DNA of 64,000 nucleotides, from positions 62,001 to 126,000 of the forward strand of contig CAWFOB010000007.1 in NCBI GenBank assembly GCA_963817375.1, read 5' to 3'. The stretch is from JACVRM01 sp963817375 (GTDB taxonomy: Bacteria; Actinomycetota; Thermoleophilia; Gaiellales; Gaiellaceae). The notes beneath the pieces were generated by a model. That model ran no database searches. It saw only the letters and a list, made by a program, of their open reading frames with translations, and was not told where the DNA came from. The position numbers and the translations under genes were made by a program. Below are positions 1 through 11,759 of this stretch, in pieces. Position 1 is the first letter of the stretch. Each line of letters begins with the position of its first letter.

Positions 1-103
1 CGACGAGGTGTCGGGGCTCGTGACGTTCTTGCTCAGTGACCGAGCGAGCTACATCACCGGCGCGTCGATCGACGTGGCCGGCGGTATGGGGAGGTACGTC
101 TAG
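1..103 (+). CDS. SDR-family oxidoreductase, 3' end only
   Basis: The window opens inside a gene read from base 2; only the last 33 codons are present. They contain ASYITGASIDVAGG, the typical C-terminal end of short-chain dehydrogenases/reductases of the FabG type, where the segment after YITG closes the substrate pocket. The substrate cannot be told from this part. The TAG stop shares its last base with the GTG start of the next gene, so the two are probably co-transcribed. Confidence 0.8.
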   Translation, partial: DEVSGLVTFLLSDRASYITGASIDVAGGMGRYV

Positions 104-861
104 TGGCCACGGTGCCGCTCACGGCCGACGAGGTCGCCGAGCTCCTTGCGCTCGCGAAGAAGTCCGACAGCGTCGAGTTGAAGATGACCGTCCCGGAGTC
201 GGCCCAGCGCTCGACGATCGAGGCGCTTGGGCTTGACCCGCTCCAGGCGCAGATCCGCCAGGTGTTCTTCTTCGACACGCCTGACCTCGCGCTCGACAAG
301 CGGGGGCTTGTCGTCCGGGCCCGCCGTATCCAGAACAAAGGGGACGACACGGTTGTGAAGCTCCGGCCGGTTGTTCCCGACCAACTGCCCATCGAGATCC
401 GATCCTCGCCGAACTTCGTCGTCGAGGTCGATGCGCTGCCCGGGGGCTTCGTCTGCTCCGGCACGATGAAGCAGATGCTGGATCTCGCCGAGGTGCGCCA
501 GGCCGTCCGGGGCGCCCGCCCCGTGAAGAAGCTGTTCTCGAAGGAGCAGAAGGCGCTCTACGGCGAGCACGCGGCCGGGATCTCGCTCGACGATCTGGCG
601 ATCCTCGGCCCGATCTTCGTGCTGAAGCTCCGGCTGAGCCCCCCAGAGCTCGGCCGGCGTCTCGTCGCCGAGGCGTGGCTCTATCCGGACGGGTCGCGGA
701 TCCTCGAGCTCTCGACGAAGTGCAAGCCGAGCGAGCCCTTCCAGGTCGCCGCGGAGACGCGCGCCTACCTCGAGGAGCGCGGCATCGACTTGAGCGGAGA
801 GCAGGAGACGAAGACGCGCAAGGCGCTCCGCTTCTTCGCGAAGCAGTTGCAGGAGGCGTGA
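103..861 (+). CDS. CYTH-domain protein (triphosphate-binding tunnel fold)
   Basis: 252 aa. CYTH proteins form a beta-barrel tunnel that binds triphosphate groups; members include class IV adenylate cyclases, thiamine triphosphatases and inorganic tripolyphosphatases. Here the N-terminal signature reads SVELK at residues 23-27, so the first Glu of the usual ExExK is Ser. Later strands carry the expected charged pairs (VVRAR, VVKLRP, VVEVD). Length suits a single CYTH domain with a short C-terminal helix and no CHAD domain. The GTG start overlaps the preceding stop by one base. The downstream Ppx/GppA phosphatase favours a polyphosphate or tripolyphosphate role over cAMP synthesis, but that is inference. 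Confidence 0.75.
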   Translation: MATVPLTADEVAELLALAKKSDSVELKMTVPESAQRSTIEALGLDPLQAQIRQVFFFDTPDLALDKRGLVVRARRIQNKGDDTVVKLRPVVPDQLPIEIRSSPNFVVEVDALPGGFVCSGTMKQMLDLAEVRQAVRGARPVKKLFSKEQKALYGEHAAGISLDDLAILGPIFVLKLRLSPPELGRRLVAEAWLYPDGSRILELSTKCKPSEPFQVAAETRAYLEERGIDLSGEQETKTRKALRFFAKQLQEA

Positions 862-1364
862 CGGGCCTCCGCTGGGAGTGGCGCACCGAGGCCGACGTCG
901 ACGCCCCGGCCGGCGAGGTGGCGGAGAGCGACGAGCTCTACCTGCTGTCGGAGGCGACCGACGCGTCGGTGAAGGTGCGCGGAGGCCGGCTCGACGTGAA
1001 GGTGCTCGAGCGGGTCGCGGACGGGCTCGAGCTCTGGCGGCCTGTGGTGAAGGCCGCGTTCCCACTCGACGCCGACGCCGCGGATGAGGTCGGACGTGCG
1101 CTCGGCGTCTCCGGGCGGCCGTCGACGCTCGACGAGCTGCGCGCGCTCCCCGGCGTGCGCCCGGTCGAGGTGCACAAGCGGCGTGAGCACTTCACCGTCG
1201 GTGACGCGATGGTCGAGCGGGCGGAGCTGCGGACGCCGACGGGTGTGGCAGTGACGGTCGCGGTCGAGTCGGAGGATCCGGCGGCTGTGCTCGCCGCCGT
1301 ACGTGAGCTCGGGCTGGAGGGCCGGCCGAACGTCAGCGTGCCGCGGACGCTCAAGGGCCTGTGA
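858..1364 (+). CDS. small CYTH-like protein of unknown function
   Basis: 168 aa from a GTG that overlaps the previous stop (GTGA); in-frame starts further upstream would lie inside the CYTH gene. The sequence has paired basic/acidic strands (SVKVRGG, RLDVKVLERV), a RAELRTPTG strand and an ending of the form VAVESEDPAAVLAAVRELGL, which resembles the second half of CYTH proteins. I read it as a diverged CYTH-like barrel, possibly a non-catalytic partner of the gene before it. It overlaps the next gene by 4 nt, so three proteins appear to be made from one coupled message. Family assignment is tentative. Confidence 0.55.
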   Translation: MTGLRWEWRTEADVDAPAGEVAESDELYLLSEATDASVKVRGGRLDVKVLERVADGLELWRPVVKAAFPLDADAADEVGRALGVSGRPSTLDELRALPGVRPVEVHKRREHFTVGDAMVERAELRTPTGVAVTVAVESEDPAAVLAAVRELGLEGRPNVSVPRTLKGL

Positions 1365-2242
1365 CCCGCCGCGTCGGCGTCATCGACGTCGGGACGAATT
1401 CGGTCAAGTTCTTGCTCGAGGAGGACGGGAAGACTGTCGTCGACCGGTCGGAGATCACGCGCCTTGGGCAGGGCGCCAGCGCCGACGGGCGGCTCGCCAG
1501 TGAGTCGATCGCCCGCACCGTCGATGCGATCGCCGCGATGGCGTCCGAGGCCGGCGCCGCAAAGATCGCGGCCGTCGGGACCGCGGGACTGCGCCGCGCG
1601 CCGAACCGCGACGAGCTGATCGGCGGCGTCCGCGAGCGGACGGGCATCGAGGTCGAGGTCATCTCGGGCGAGGAGGAGGCGCGGCTGTCCTATCTCGCGA
1701 CAAAGACGGCGCTGGGGCTCGAAGGCAGCGTGGCCGTCTTCGAGACGGGCGGCGGCAGCACCCAGTTCACGTACGGCCGCGGCGACCGGATCGAGGAGCA
1801 GTTCAGCGTCGACGTCGGCGCGGCGCGGGTGACCGAGGGCTGGCACCTCGACGGTCCCGTCGACGTGGACGTCGTAGCCGAGGCGCGGGCCGGCATACAC
1901 GAGGAGCTCGGCCGCGTGCACGGCGGCGCCGACGCCGTCGTCGGCATGGGCGGCGCCGTTACCAACCTCGCGGCCGTCAAGCACGGCCTCGCCGAGTACG
2001 ACCCGGCGGTGATCCAGGGGACCGTCCTCGACACCGCGGAGATCGACCGCCAGATCGAGCTCTACCGGACGCGGACGGCCGATGAGCGTCGAGCGCTCGC
2101 CGGCCTACAGCCGAAGCGCGCGGAGGTGATCCTGGCGGGCGCCTGCATCGTCCGCGCGGTGCTGGCGAGACTCGGCAGCGACTCCCTGACGGTAAGCGAC
2201 CGCGGTCTGCGGCACCGGCTGATCGTCGAGCGGTTCGGCTAG
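1361..2242 (+). CDS. Ppx/GppA family phosphatase (exopolyphosphatase-type)
   Basis: 293 aa, the size of the short actinobacterial Ppx proteins that contain only the two ASKHA ATPase-fold lobes. Visible signatures are the phosphate-1 loop VIDVGTNSVKF at the N-terminus, GTAGLRRAPN, the SGEEEARLSY segment and the phosphate-2 loop ETGGGSTQF. Family members remove terminal phosphate from polyphosphate or from pppGpp. The GTG start overlaps the upstream stop. With two CYTH-type proteins ahead of it, the operon looks dedicated to chains of phosphate. The C-terminal HD-like domain of E. coli Ppx is absent, as in other short versions. Confidence 0.85.
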   Translation: MTRRVGVIDVGTNSVKFLLEEDGKTVVDRSEITRLGQGASADGRLASESIARTVDAIAAMASEAGAAKIAAVGTAGLRRAPNRDELIGGVRERTGIEVEVISGEEEARLSYLATKTALGLEGSVAVFETGGGSTQFTYGRGDRIEEQFSVDVGAARVTEGWHLDGPVDVDVVAEARAGIHEELGRVHGGADAVVGMGGAVTNLAAVKHGLAEYDPAVIQGTVLDTAEIDRQIELYRTRTADERRALAGLQPKRAEVILAGACIVRAVLARLGSDSLTVSDRGLRHRLIVERFG

Positions 2243-2244
2243 CG

Positions 2245-2952
2245 CTACGCGCGCCGATAGAGGACAGCGCGTCGCCGGCGGCCGTCCGTGCGCAGGACGT
2301 CCATCGCGCTGAGGCAGTACGTCATCTGCTGGGCCAGCCGCCGGTTCCAGCCGCCGGCTGCGGCGAGCTCGGCAGTGTCGAATGGGTCGGGCAGCGTTGG
2401 CAGCAGCGCGGCGGCGTCGGCGGGCGTCGTCAGCAGGAGGCTGTCCTCGACGCTGCGGAGCGCCCGTCCGTCGACGACCCAGCCGTGCCGGCGGAAGGCG
2501 CGGCCCGGCTCGTGGCGGCGGTACTCGTCCTCGTGCGTGAGCAGCACCTCGAGCTCGAACCCCGGCCGCGCGAGCAGTGCGGGGAGGCTGACGAGCCGCG
2601 CGAACACATCCTGCGGGCGGCCGCGCTTCGGCGAGCGGCGCGCCGACAGGATCTCGCCGTCGCGTGAGAGCCGCACGATGCGGCGCTCGAGCGCGACCGG
2701 GACGACCAGCCGCACCGGATGCTCCTCGAGCAGCCGGTCGAGCTTGCGCCGGAGCGGCGCGAAGCCGCCGGTCTGGATCTCGATCAGCGTCTCCCCGCGC
2801 ACGAGGTCGATGACGTAGCCGTGGACGGGGTGCTCCACGAGGTCGCCCGGACGCCGGTACCAGGCCTTGATCTGCGCGTGCAGCGAGCCCTCGTTGAGTG
2901 TGCCGATCATGACACTGGAGCAGTTCGCCGGGGGCGTAATGTCTGCCTGCAT
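2245..2952 (-). CDS. conserved hypothetical protein, possible nuclease-like fold
   Basis: Up to 235 aa; a second start at 2910 (MIGTLNEGSLHAQ) would give 221 aa and avoid overlapping the divergent gene's start. I do not recognise a named family with certainty. The N-terminal part has GYVIDLVRGETLIEIQTGGF, where a buried Asp is followed by a strand ending E-x-Q, a pattern seen in PD-(D/E)xK-type nuclease folds. The rest is basic and ends RRRRAVLYRRA. It is convergent with the Ppx gene, with 2 bases between stops. Confidence 0.55.
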   Translation of the reverse strand: MQADITPPANCSSVMIGTLNEGSLHAQIKAWYRRPGDLVEHPVHGYVIDLVRGETLIEIQTGGFAPLRRKLDRLLEEHPVRLVVPVALERRIVRLSRDGEILSARRSPKRGRPQDVFARLVSLPALLARPGFELEVLLTHEDEYRRHEPGRAFRRHGWVVDGRALRSVEDSLLLTTPADAAALLPTLPDPFDTAELAAAGGWNRRLAQQMTYCLSAMDVLRTDGRRRRAVLYRRA

Positions 2953-3343
2953 GGAGCTCGAGGACTTCGCCCGCCGCTACACCGCTGCCTGGTGCAGCGG
3001 CGACCCGGCGAGCGTCGCGGCGTTCTATGCGCCCCACGGCTCGCTGACGATCAACGGCGGGACGCCGTCGGTCGGGACGGCCGGGATCACCGAGGCTGCG
3101 CGGGGCTTCATGGAGGCGTTCCCGGACATGCAGGTGCTGATGGACGGCATCCGCATCGGCGACGACGCGGTCGAGTACCACTGGACGCTCGTCGGCACCA
3201 ATACCGGCCCCGGCGGCACCGGCAACCGTGTTCGCATCTCCGGCTACGAGGAGTGGACGTTCGGCGACGACGGCCTCGTCGCCGAGTCGCAGGGCCATTA
3301 CGACGCGGCCGAGTACGACCGTCAGGTGGCCGAAGGCATCTGA
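2951..3343 (+). CDS. SnoaL/NTF2-like protein
   Basis: 130 aa from ATG 2951; an ATG at 2939 is possible, but the purine-rich GGGGGCG at 2930-2936 is better spaced for 2951. The layout (FARRYTAAWCSGDPASVAAFY, a central DAVEYHWTLVGT strand and a final EEWTFGDDGLVAES) is that of SnoaL-like polyketide cyclases and related NTF2-fold small-molecule enzymes. These form a cone-shaped barrel with a hydrophobic pocket. Catalytic residues differ between members, so no reaction is assigned. It runs tail to tail with another NTF2-fold gene, overlapping by 22 nt. Confidence 0.75.
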   Translation: MELEDFARRYTAAWCSGDPASVAAFYAPHGSLTINGGTPSVGTAGITEAARGFMEAFPDMQVLMDGIRIGDDAVEYHWTLVGTNTGPGGTGNRVRISGYEEWTFGDDGLVAESQGHYDAAEYDRQVAEGI

Positions 3344-3723
3344 GCGTCCGGGCGCGTCCGGCTGTTCCACCACTCACGGAAGTCGGTGCAGCGCCCGTCG
3401 GGCCCGAGCGTGACGAGGAAGATGCCCTCGTCCTCCTCGATCGCGTCCGTGTCCGGGCTCTTCGTCGAGACCCACCAGCGCGCGAGCCCGCGGCCGTCGG
3501 GCGTGATCGCCAGCGGCTCGTGGCCGAAGCGGATGTCGTGCTGCGTCGCGACGGCCTGCTCGAACCGGGCACGGATCGCGCCGGCGCCGCGTAGCGGCTC
3601 GCCCCAGGGGCCCCAGGCGTACCGGGCGTCTTCGCTGAAGCAGGCGACGAAGCCGTCGGTGTCCTTGCGCTCCCACGCCCGCCCGTAGGTGCCGAGCCAG
3701 CCGTCGAGCTCGTCGAGCGTCAA
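3322..3723 (-). CDS. NTF2-like nuclear transport factor 2 family protein
   Basis: 133 aa. An amphipathic N-terminal helix (LDGWLGTYGRAWERKDTDGF) leads into CFSEDARYAWGPW and the barrel strands WWVSTKS and GIFLVTLGPDGRCTDFREWW, the usual pattern of the SnoaL/NTF2 superfamily. It lies 115 bases after the true end of the AAA-cyclase gene on the same strand. Its 3' end overlaps the convergent NTF2-like gene, so two members of one fold meet here. No catalytic function can be assigned. Confidence 0.72.
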   Translation of the reverse strand: MTLDELDGWLGTYGRAWERKDTDGFVACFSEDARYAWGPWGEPLRGAGAIRARFEQAVATQHDIRFGHEPLAITPDGRGLARWWVSTKSPDTDAIEEDEGIFLVTLGPDGRCTDFREWWNSRTRPDAQMPSAT

Positions 3724-3838
3724 CCTCGTGTCGGCGCGGCGAGCGCGACCGCCGCCAGGGATCCGCCCCGCATGCAGCGATCCTCTCGCACGATTCGAGG
3801 GCTGTCCAGGGAGGCACGACGAGGGACGGGGTCGGCCG

Positions 3839-6797
3839 TCATCGCCGGAGCCGCTGGCGGCACTGCTGCGCCGGGACCACGCTCCCCTTCTCCTCGTTGA
3901 GGGCGATTGCCCGCATGAGGGCTGCCTCGGCTCCTGCGTCGTCGCCGACCGCGCGCAGCACCTCGGACACGTCGACGAGCGTCAGTGCTGCGGCGTTGAG
4001 ATCGTCGTTCGCCTCCTCCAGCTCGGCCGCTTCGCGGGCGACCGTGACGGCCTCGTCGAGCGCGCCGTTGGCGGCGAGCACGCGCGCGCGGCTGCTCTTC
4101 CACGGCGCCGTGTGGGCGTAGAGCTCTGCGGCCTGGTCGAGCAGCCCGCCCGCCTCGTCGTGGCGGCCCTGCTCGTTGAGGATGCGGGCGAGCCGCACCC
4201 GGTAGAGGGCGATGTAGTGCGCAGCGCCCATGTCGACGGCGACATCGATCGCCTCGCGGAGCTCGCGCTCGGCGGCGGGGAGGTCGCCGGCCGTCAACTC
4301 GAGCTCGCCGCCCGCCATCCCCGCTTCCGCAAGGCCGTAGGCGATCCCCAGGTCGCGGCAGATCTCCTTGGAGCGCGCCAGCCGCTTCGCGGGCGAGCTC
4401 GAAGTCCCCGAGCCGGGCGTCGACGTACGGGCCCGCGAGCAGCGCGTCCGCCTCGACGGCGGGCAGGTTCCGCTCTCGCGCCCAGACGAGCTGCTCCTCG
4501 GCGAACGCTCTCACCTCGAGGAGCGGCGTTCGCCCGAAGACCATCGCGCCGCCGATCTGGTTCCAGGCGTCGATCTGCCGGCGCAGATCGCCCGAGGCGA
4601 GCGCGTGCTCGCGTGCGTGGAGGAGGGCCTCGAGCTGGGCCGTGCGGTTGCGCTCGAGGAGGTACCCCGTGCCCATGAGCTCCCACGCGTCGGCAAGGTC
4701 GGCGTCGTCCTCGAACGTGGCGATTGCGCGGTCGGCGAGGGCGCGTAGCTCGTCGCCGCTCGCGGTGCCGAGCATGTGCGCGAGGTGGCCCCGCCCGACC
4801 TCGGAGCGGAGCTCGGTCAGCTCGTCGCCGACCTCGCGCGCGAGACGGATCGCCTCGCCGAACACCTCCTCCGCTTCCGCGAGCGAACCCGTGTCCTGCA
4901 CCGCCCGCGCCAGATCCGGGAGCAGCACCGCGCGTTCCGCCGGTGCGTTGCCGAGCAGCGCGTCTGCCCGACGGAGGAGCGACACGGCAGCCGCCGGCTC
5001 GACGCGGTCGAGCGCGGCGTTGCCGGCGTGACGGAGGAGCTTGCCCCCGCGCAGTGCGAGCGCGGCGTCCCTGCGCCCCACCTCCGCACCGAGCACGTAG
5101 GCCTGCTCCAGGTGGTAGCCGATGATCTCGTCGTGGGCGGCGAGGTGGCCGTTGCTCCGCTCGAGCCAGTCCGCCAGGCGCTCGTGGAGCCTCGAGCGCA
5201 GCTCCTTCGGCATCGAGGCGTAGGCGACGTCGCGGATCAGCACGTGGTTGAAGCGGAAGCCGTCGTCGCCGGGGAAGAGCGAGCGGTCGGGGCGGACGAA
5301 CTCCTTGCGTGCGAGCGCCAGGAGCGTGCCGCCGACGCCGGTGCCCTCGTCGAGGAGCTCACTGACTGCCCCGCGGTGGAAGAGCCGGCCCTCGACCGAG
5401 CCGCGCTGGACGACGGCGCGCTCCTCGGGCTCGAGGCGGTCGATGCGCGCGGCGAGGAGCGCCTGGATCGTCGGCGGGACGCTGTCGGCGTCGGGGTCGT
5501 GCTCGAAGTGCGCGAGCAGCTGCTCGACGAAAAGCGGGTTGCCCTCGGCGGTCTCGACGACGCGCTCGCGCAGCTCCGGCGCGAGCGTGTGGGCGAGCGC
5601 GTCCACGAGCGTGTCCGAGTCGTCGTGTCCGAGCGGCTCGAGCACGACGAGCGTCGCGCCCGGGCGGGGCGCGGCCCATGAGGGCCGCACGTCGAAGAGG
5701 TCGGGCCGCGCAGTGCAGAGCACGAAGATGGGAGCGTCGCCGGGCGAGGCGGCGACGTACTCGACGAGGTCGAGGAGCTCCGGGTCGGCCCAGTGGATGT
5801 CGTCGACGACGAGCACGAGCGGGCGCGTGGCGGCGAGCGTCTCGAAGAGCCGGCGAAACGCCCAGGCGGTTTCGTCCGGCGAGCCGCCGTGCTCGATGGT
5901 CCGCGCGGCCAGCTCGCCGTGGCCCACGCCTGCCAGCACTTCGGCGGGGTCGCCGGCATCGCGCACCACATCGGCCAGCGGCAAGTAGGGGGCGCCGGTG
6001 CCGTAGGACGTGCAGCGTCCGACGAGGATCCTCGCCTCGTCCCGGAGCGAGTCGAGCAGCTCGCGCGCGAGCCGCGACTTGCCGATGCCGGGCGTGCCGA
6101 CGATCGTCGCGAGCCGGGCCGAGCGCTCGGCGACGGCGGCGTCGTACGCGGAGCGGAGGGCGGCGAGCTCGTCGCGGCGGCCGACGAACGGGGACGCGAT
6201 CGGCCGCGTGAAGGCCGGCACGTCCGGCCGCAGCCCGACGAGCCGGTAGGCGACGAGCGGCTCGCTCTTGCCCTTGGCGTCGACGGGCGGCGCCGGCTCG
6301 GCGTGGACGAGATCGGCGACGGCCGCGTAGGTCGCTGCGCCGAGCAGGACGTCGCCGGGCGCGGCGGCCTGCTCGAGCCGGGCGGCGACGTTCACGGCGT
6401 CGCCGGTCGCGAGCTTCTGGTCGGGCGAGCCGCCGCCGCCGACGACGACCTCGCCCGTGTTGATGCCGGTGCGCGTGATGATCTCGACGCCGTGGTCGCG
6501 CTGGAGCTCGGCGTTCAGCTCTCGGAGCGCGTCCTGGATCTCGGCCGCTGCCCGGACGGCGCGGAGCGGGTCGTCCTCGCGCACGGCGGGCACGCCGAAC
6601 ACGGCCATGACCGCGTCGCCGATGAACTTCTCCACCGTGCCGCCGTGGCGCTCGAGCGCGGCCTGGACGGCCTCGAAGTACCGCCACATGACGTTGCGGA
6701 GGAGCTCCGGGTCGAGGCGCTCGCCGAGCGCGGTCGACCCGGCGACATCGGTGAAAAGGACGGTGACGACCTTGCGCGCTTCCGGCTCGACGGCCAT
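3839..6797 (-). CDS. class III adenylate cyclase fused to AAA/TPR ATPase, frame broken near 4387
   Basis: About 985 aa when read across one +1 break near 4387. An N-terminal class III cyclase (residues 10-190) has both metal Asp positions (VLFTDVAGSTALG and FIGDAVMAVFG), the adenine-type Lys in VEKFIGD and the Asn/Arg pair in GDAVNVAARL, so it looks catalytically complete. A P-loop ATPase follows (Walker A GTPGIGKSRLA near residue 235, Walker B LVLVVDDIHW), then TPR-like helices. This is the large cytosolic cyclase-NACHT/AAA type common in Actinobacteria. After the break the original frame turns into arginine-rich nonsense, while the TPR pattern continues in the neighbouring frame to a stop at 3839. 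It starts 20 bases after the aminotransferase stop, suggesting one transcript. Confidence 0.8.
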
Positions 6798-6816
6798 GCC
6801 GTGAGCCTATTTCCCC

Positions 6817-8043
6817 TCACGCGATTGCGGTCGCCTGGTGCCCGAGCAAGCGGGCGGTCGTCTGCAGCAGCCGGTCGACGTCGTCGTGGTCGTTGTAGAA
6901 GTGCGTCGACACGCGGATGCCGCCCACACGAGACGTGTAGCGCATGGCGACGTAGATCCGCTCGTCGAGCAGCGCCTGCAGGAACGCCTCGTTCTCGTCG
7001 GGGCTCTGCGAGACCTCGAACGTGGTGATGCCCGACCGGGCCTCGCGCTCGGGGCGGGTGACCATGCGGACGCCGAGCTTCGGCAGTTCTTCGTGCAGGT
7101 GGTCGGTGAGTGCGAGGACGTGCTCCTCGATCGCGCCGATCCCGATCGCGTTGATGATCTCGAGCGAGGCGCCCAGTCCGACGGCGCCGGGGTAGTTCGC
7201 GGTGCCGTTGATCTCGAGGCTCTTCGTCGTGGTCGGGAAGTCGTAGATCCGAACCGGTGTGCTGTTGGGTGTGGCGAAGTAGCGACCCCAGCCGCCCTCG
7301 GGCGGCGGCAGGCCGAGGTAGCCCCAGGAGGGCATCCGCAGGTGCGGCAGCGTCGTGCGGCGGACGTAGAGCAGGCCGCACCCGAACGGCGCGTTCAGCC
7401 ACTTGTGCCCGCCGGCGACGACGGCGTCGGCGGCGATGTCCTTGACGCTGAGGCGCGTGGCTCCGAGCTGCTGGATCGCGTCGACGACGAGCAGCGCGTC
7501 GTGGGCACGACACAGATCGGCGAGCGCTCTCAGGTCGAGCGCGTAGCCGTTCGTCCACTGCACGGAGCTGATGACGACCGCGCGGGTGCGGTCGTCGACG
7601 AGCTCGGCGAAGGCGTCGGGCGTGAGCGCACCGTGGTCGTTGTGCACCGCGCGCACCTCGGCGATCGCGCCGCGCTCGGCGAGCTTGAGCCAGGGAATCG
7701 CGACCTGGAGGAACTCGAGATCGCAGATGACGACGTTGTCGTCCGGCTCCCAGGGGATCGCGCCGGCGAGGACGTTGAGCCCATGGGTGGTGCTCTCGAC
7801 GAGCGCGATCTCGTCCTCGTCCGCGTCGAGCAGGCGCGCGCCTTCGCGCACTGCGGTGCCGCGGGCCTGGTCGAGTGCGATGTGGTGGATCGAAGCGTCG
7901 CGGTCGGGCATGAGCAGCACCTGGTCGAGGAACTGCTCGATCGCGCGCTTGGACTCGATCGGGGCGACGCTGACGCAGGCGGCGTCGAGGAACGTCTTGT
8001 CCTCGAGGCCGGGGAAGTGCCTCCTGGCTTCGCGAATCTCCAT
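6817..8043 (-). CDS. class V aminotransferase / cysteine desulfurase-like PLP enzyme
   Basis: About 408 aa from ATG 8043 (MEIREARRHFPGL), the normal N-terminus of this fold type I family; a longer version from 8097 adds 18 unlikely residues. The PLP lysine sits in VVAGGHKWLNAP, preceded by the cofactor Asp in LLVVDAIQQLG. ALVESTTHGLNVLA and ISSVQWTNG also fit the family. Members include SufS-like desulfurases, isopenicillin-N epimerases and kynureninase-like enzymes. The active-site loop Cys of SufS is not evident, so sulfur mobilisation is not assured. It lies between the nrdJ terminator and the cyclase gene. Confidence 0.8.
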   Translation of the reverse strand: MEIREARRHFPGLEDKTFLDAACVSVAPIESKRAIEQFLDQVLLMPDRDASIHHIALDQARGTAVREGARLLDADEDEIALVESTTHGLNVLAGAIPWEPDDNVVICDLEFLQVAIPWLKLAERGAIAEVRAVHNDHGALTPDAFAELVDDRTRAVVISSVQWTNGYALDLRALADLCRAHDALLVVDAIQQLGATRLSVKDIAADAVVAGGHKWLNAPFGCGLLYVRRTTLPHLRMPSWGYLGLPPPEGGWGRYFATPNSTPVRIYDFPTTTKSLEINGTANYPGAVGLGASLEIINAIGIGAIEEHVLALTDHLHEELPKLGVRMVTRPEREARSGITTFEVSQSPDENEAFLQALLDERIYVAMRYTSRVGGIRVSTHFYNDHDDVDRLLQTTARLLGHQATAIA

Positions 8044-8182
8044 GGAGCGAGTTTTCGGGCCGACGGCGCCGCCGGCATCCGTAGGAATCCCGGTCACGGC
8101 ACGAGCTCGCTCCGGCTGGAGCTAGCGGCGATCGAGCGCGGCTGGCCATGGCACGGACGGCGTAGGCCCCGCCTGACGAAAA

Positions 8183-8208
8183 GGGCCGCGTCCCCGCGGC
8201 CCTTTTTT
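8183..8208 (-). terminator. intrinsic terminator downstream of nrdJ
   Basis: GGGCCGCG at 8183-8190 pairs with CGCGGCCC at 8195-8202 around the 4-base loop TCCC. A T6 run follows at 8203-8208 on the plus strand and A residues precede it, giving a T tract on the minus strand too. It lies about 25 bases past the nrdJ stop. Confidence 0.8.
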
Positions 8209-8231
8209 CAAGCGCTCTTACGAGGCGAAGG

Positions 8232-10991
<2,760 letters not shown>

Positions 10992-11132
10992 GGCTTTACC
11001 TCCCGATATGAATTTTGCCTGTCGCCGGGCGTCCTACGGGCGTCCCGAGCGGGAGGATCGACGATAGGGACCGTCCCGGACGGCGGGACCGCTGCCCGAG
11101 GGAAAGTCTTCGGAACGTGCGCGAAATCCGGC

Positions 11133-11660
11133 TCAGTCGGCCGGGTCGTCCGGCGTCACACGGCGCGCCTGGACGTGGCGGTTCGCGACGCCGACTGCGC
11201 CGGCCGCGAGAAGCAGGATCGCGAGGCCCGCGACGATCAACAGCTGCAGCGGCACGCTGTCCGCCGAGCTCGAGCCGAGCACCTTGGACATCGGGCTGGC
11301 CGGGCCGCCCGTGTTGTTCGAGCCGCCCCCGGAGGTGGGGCCCCCGCTGCTCGAGGAGCCGCCGCTGTTCACGCCTGCCAGGCCGCGCGCCTGCTTCTTG
11401 TTGATCGCGGCGAGCTTGGCGGCCTGGATCGCGTCGGGCGCGTCCGAGTAGTAGAGGAGGTCGGGCGTGAGGTGCTTGATCGCCTGGTCGTAACAGGAGA
11501 TCGCGTACGTCGTCCGCCCGAGCCGGTGGTTCGACCAGTCGCTCTGCACCGACTTCCAGCAGGGCGCGGCAGCGGAAGACGAGCCACACGCCGACAAAGC
11601 TGTCGCCAGGGCGGTGAGCAGGACGAGGGCGTACGGGGCCCGTTTCCTCGCTATGCGCAC
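11133..11660 (-). CDS. predicted lipoprotein with C-terminal membrane anchor, unknown function
   Basis: 175 aa. A signal peptide ends in the lipobox LSAC at about residue 25. A helical domain follows with two further Cys (APCWKSVQSDW, AISCYDQAIKHL), then a Ser/Gly/Pro linker and a transmembrane helix (LQLLIVAGLAILLLAAGAVG) close to the C-terminus. A lipid anchor and a second membrane span together suggest a surface protein held at both ends. The family is not recognised. It is divergent from the O-antigen-ligase-like gene, with a 99-base shared promoter region. Confidence 0.65.
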   Translation of the reverse strand: MRIARKRAPYALVLLTALATALSACGSSSAAAPCWKSVQSDWSNHRLGRTTYAISCYDQAIKHLTPDLLYYSDAPDAIQAAKLAAINKKQARGLAGVNSGGSSSSGGPTSGGGSNNTGGPASPMSKVLGSSSADSVPLQLLIVAGLAILLLAAGAVGVANRHVQARRVTPDDPAD

Positions 11661-11759
11661 TGCTGGAGTATGAGTGTCCAGGGTAATCGCCGGGTGAGGC
11701 TCAGGTAAGCGGGGTGTAAGCCGGGGCCGACGGCCAGGGCCAATGCTAGCTTCGATGCG

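Noticed and set aside
938..1984. Long minus-strand ORFs opposite CYTH/Ppx genes
   Set aside because: Shadow frames produced by high GC; composition is Arg/Ala/Asp rich without motifs.
10992..11132. Cobalamin riboswitch upstream of nrdJ
   Set aside because: Only about 140 bases and no B12-box-like conserved core visible; a short CCGTCC/GGACGG hairpin is not enough.
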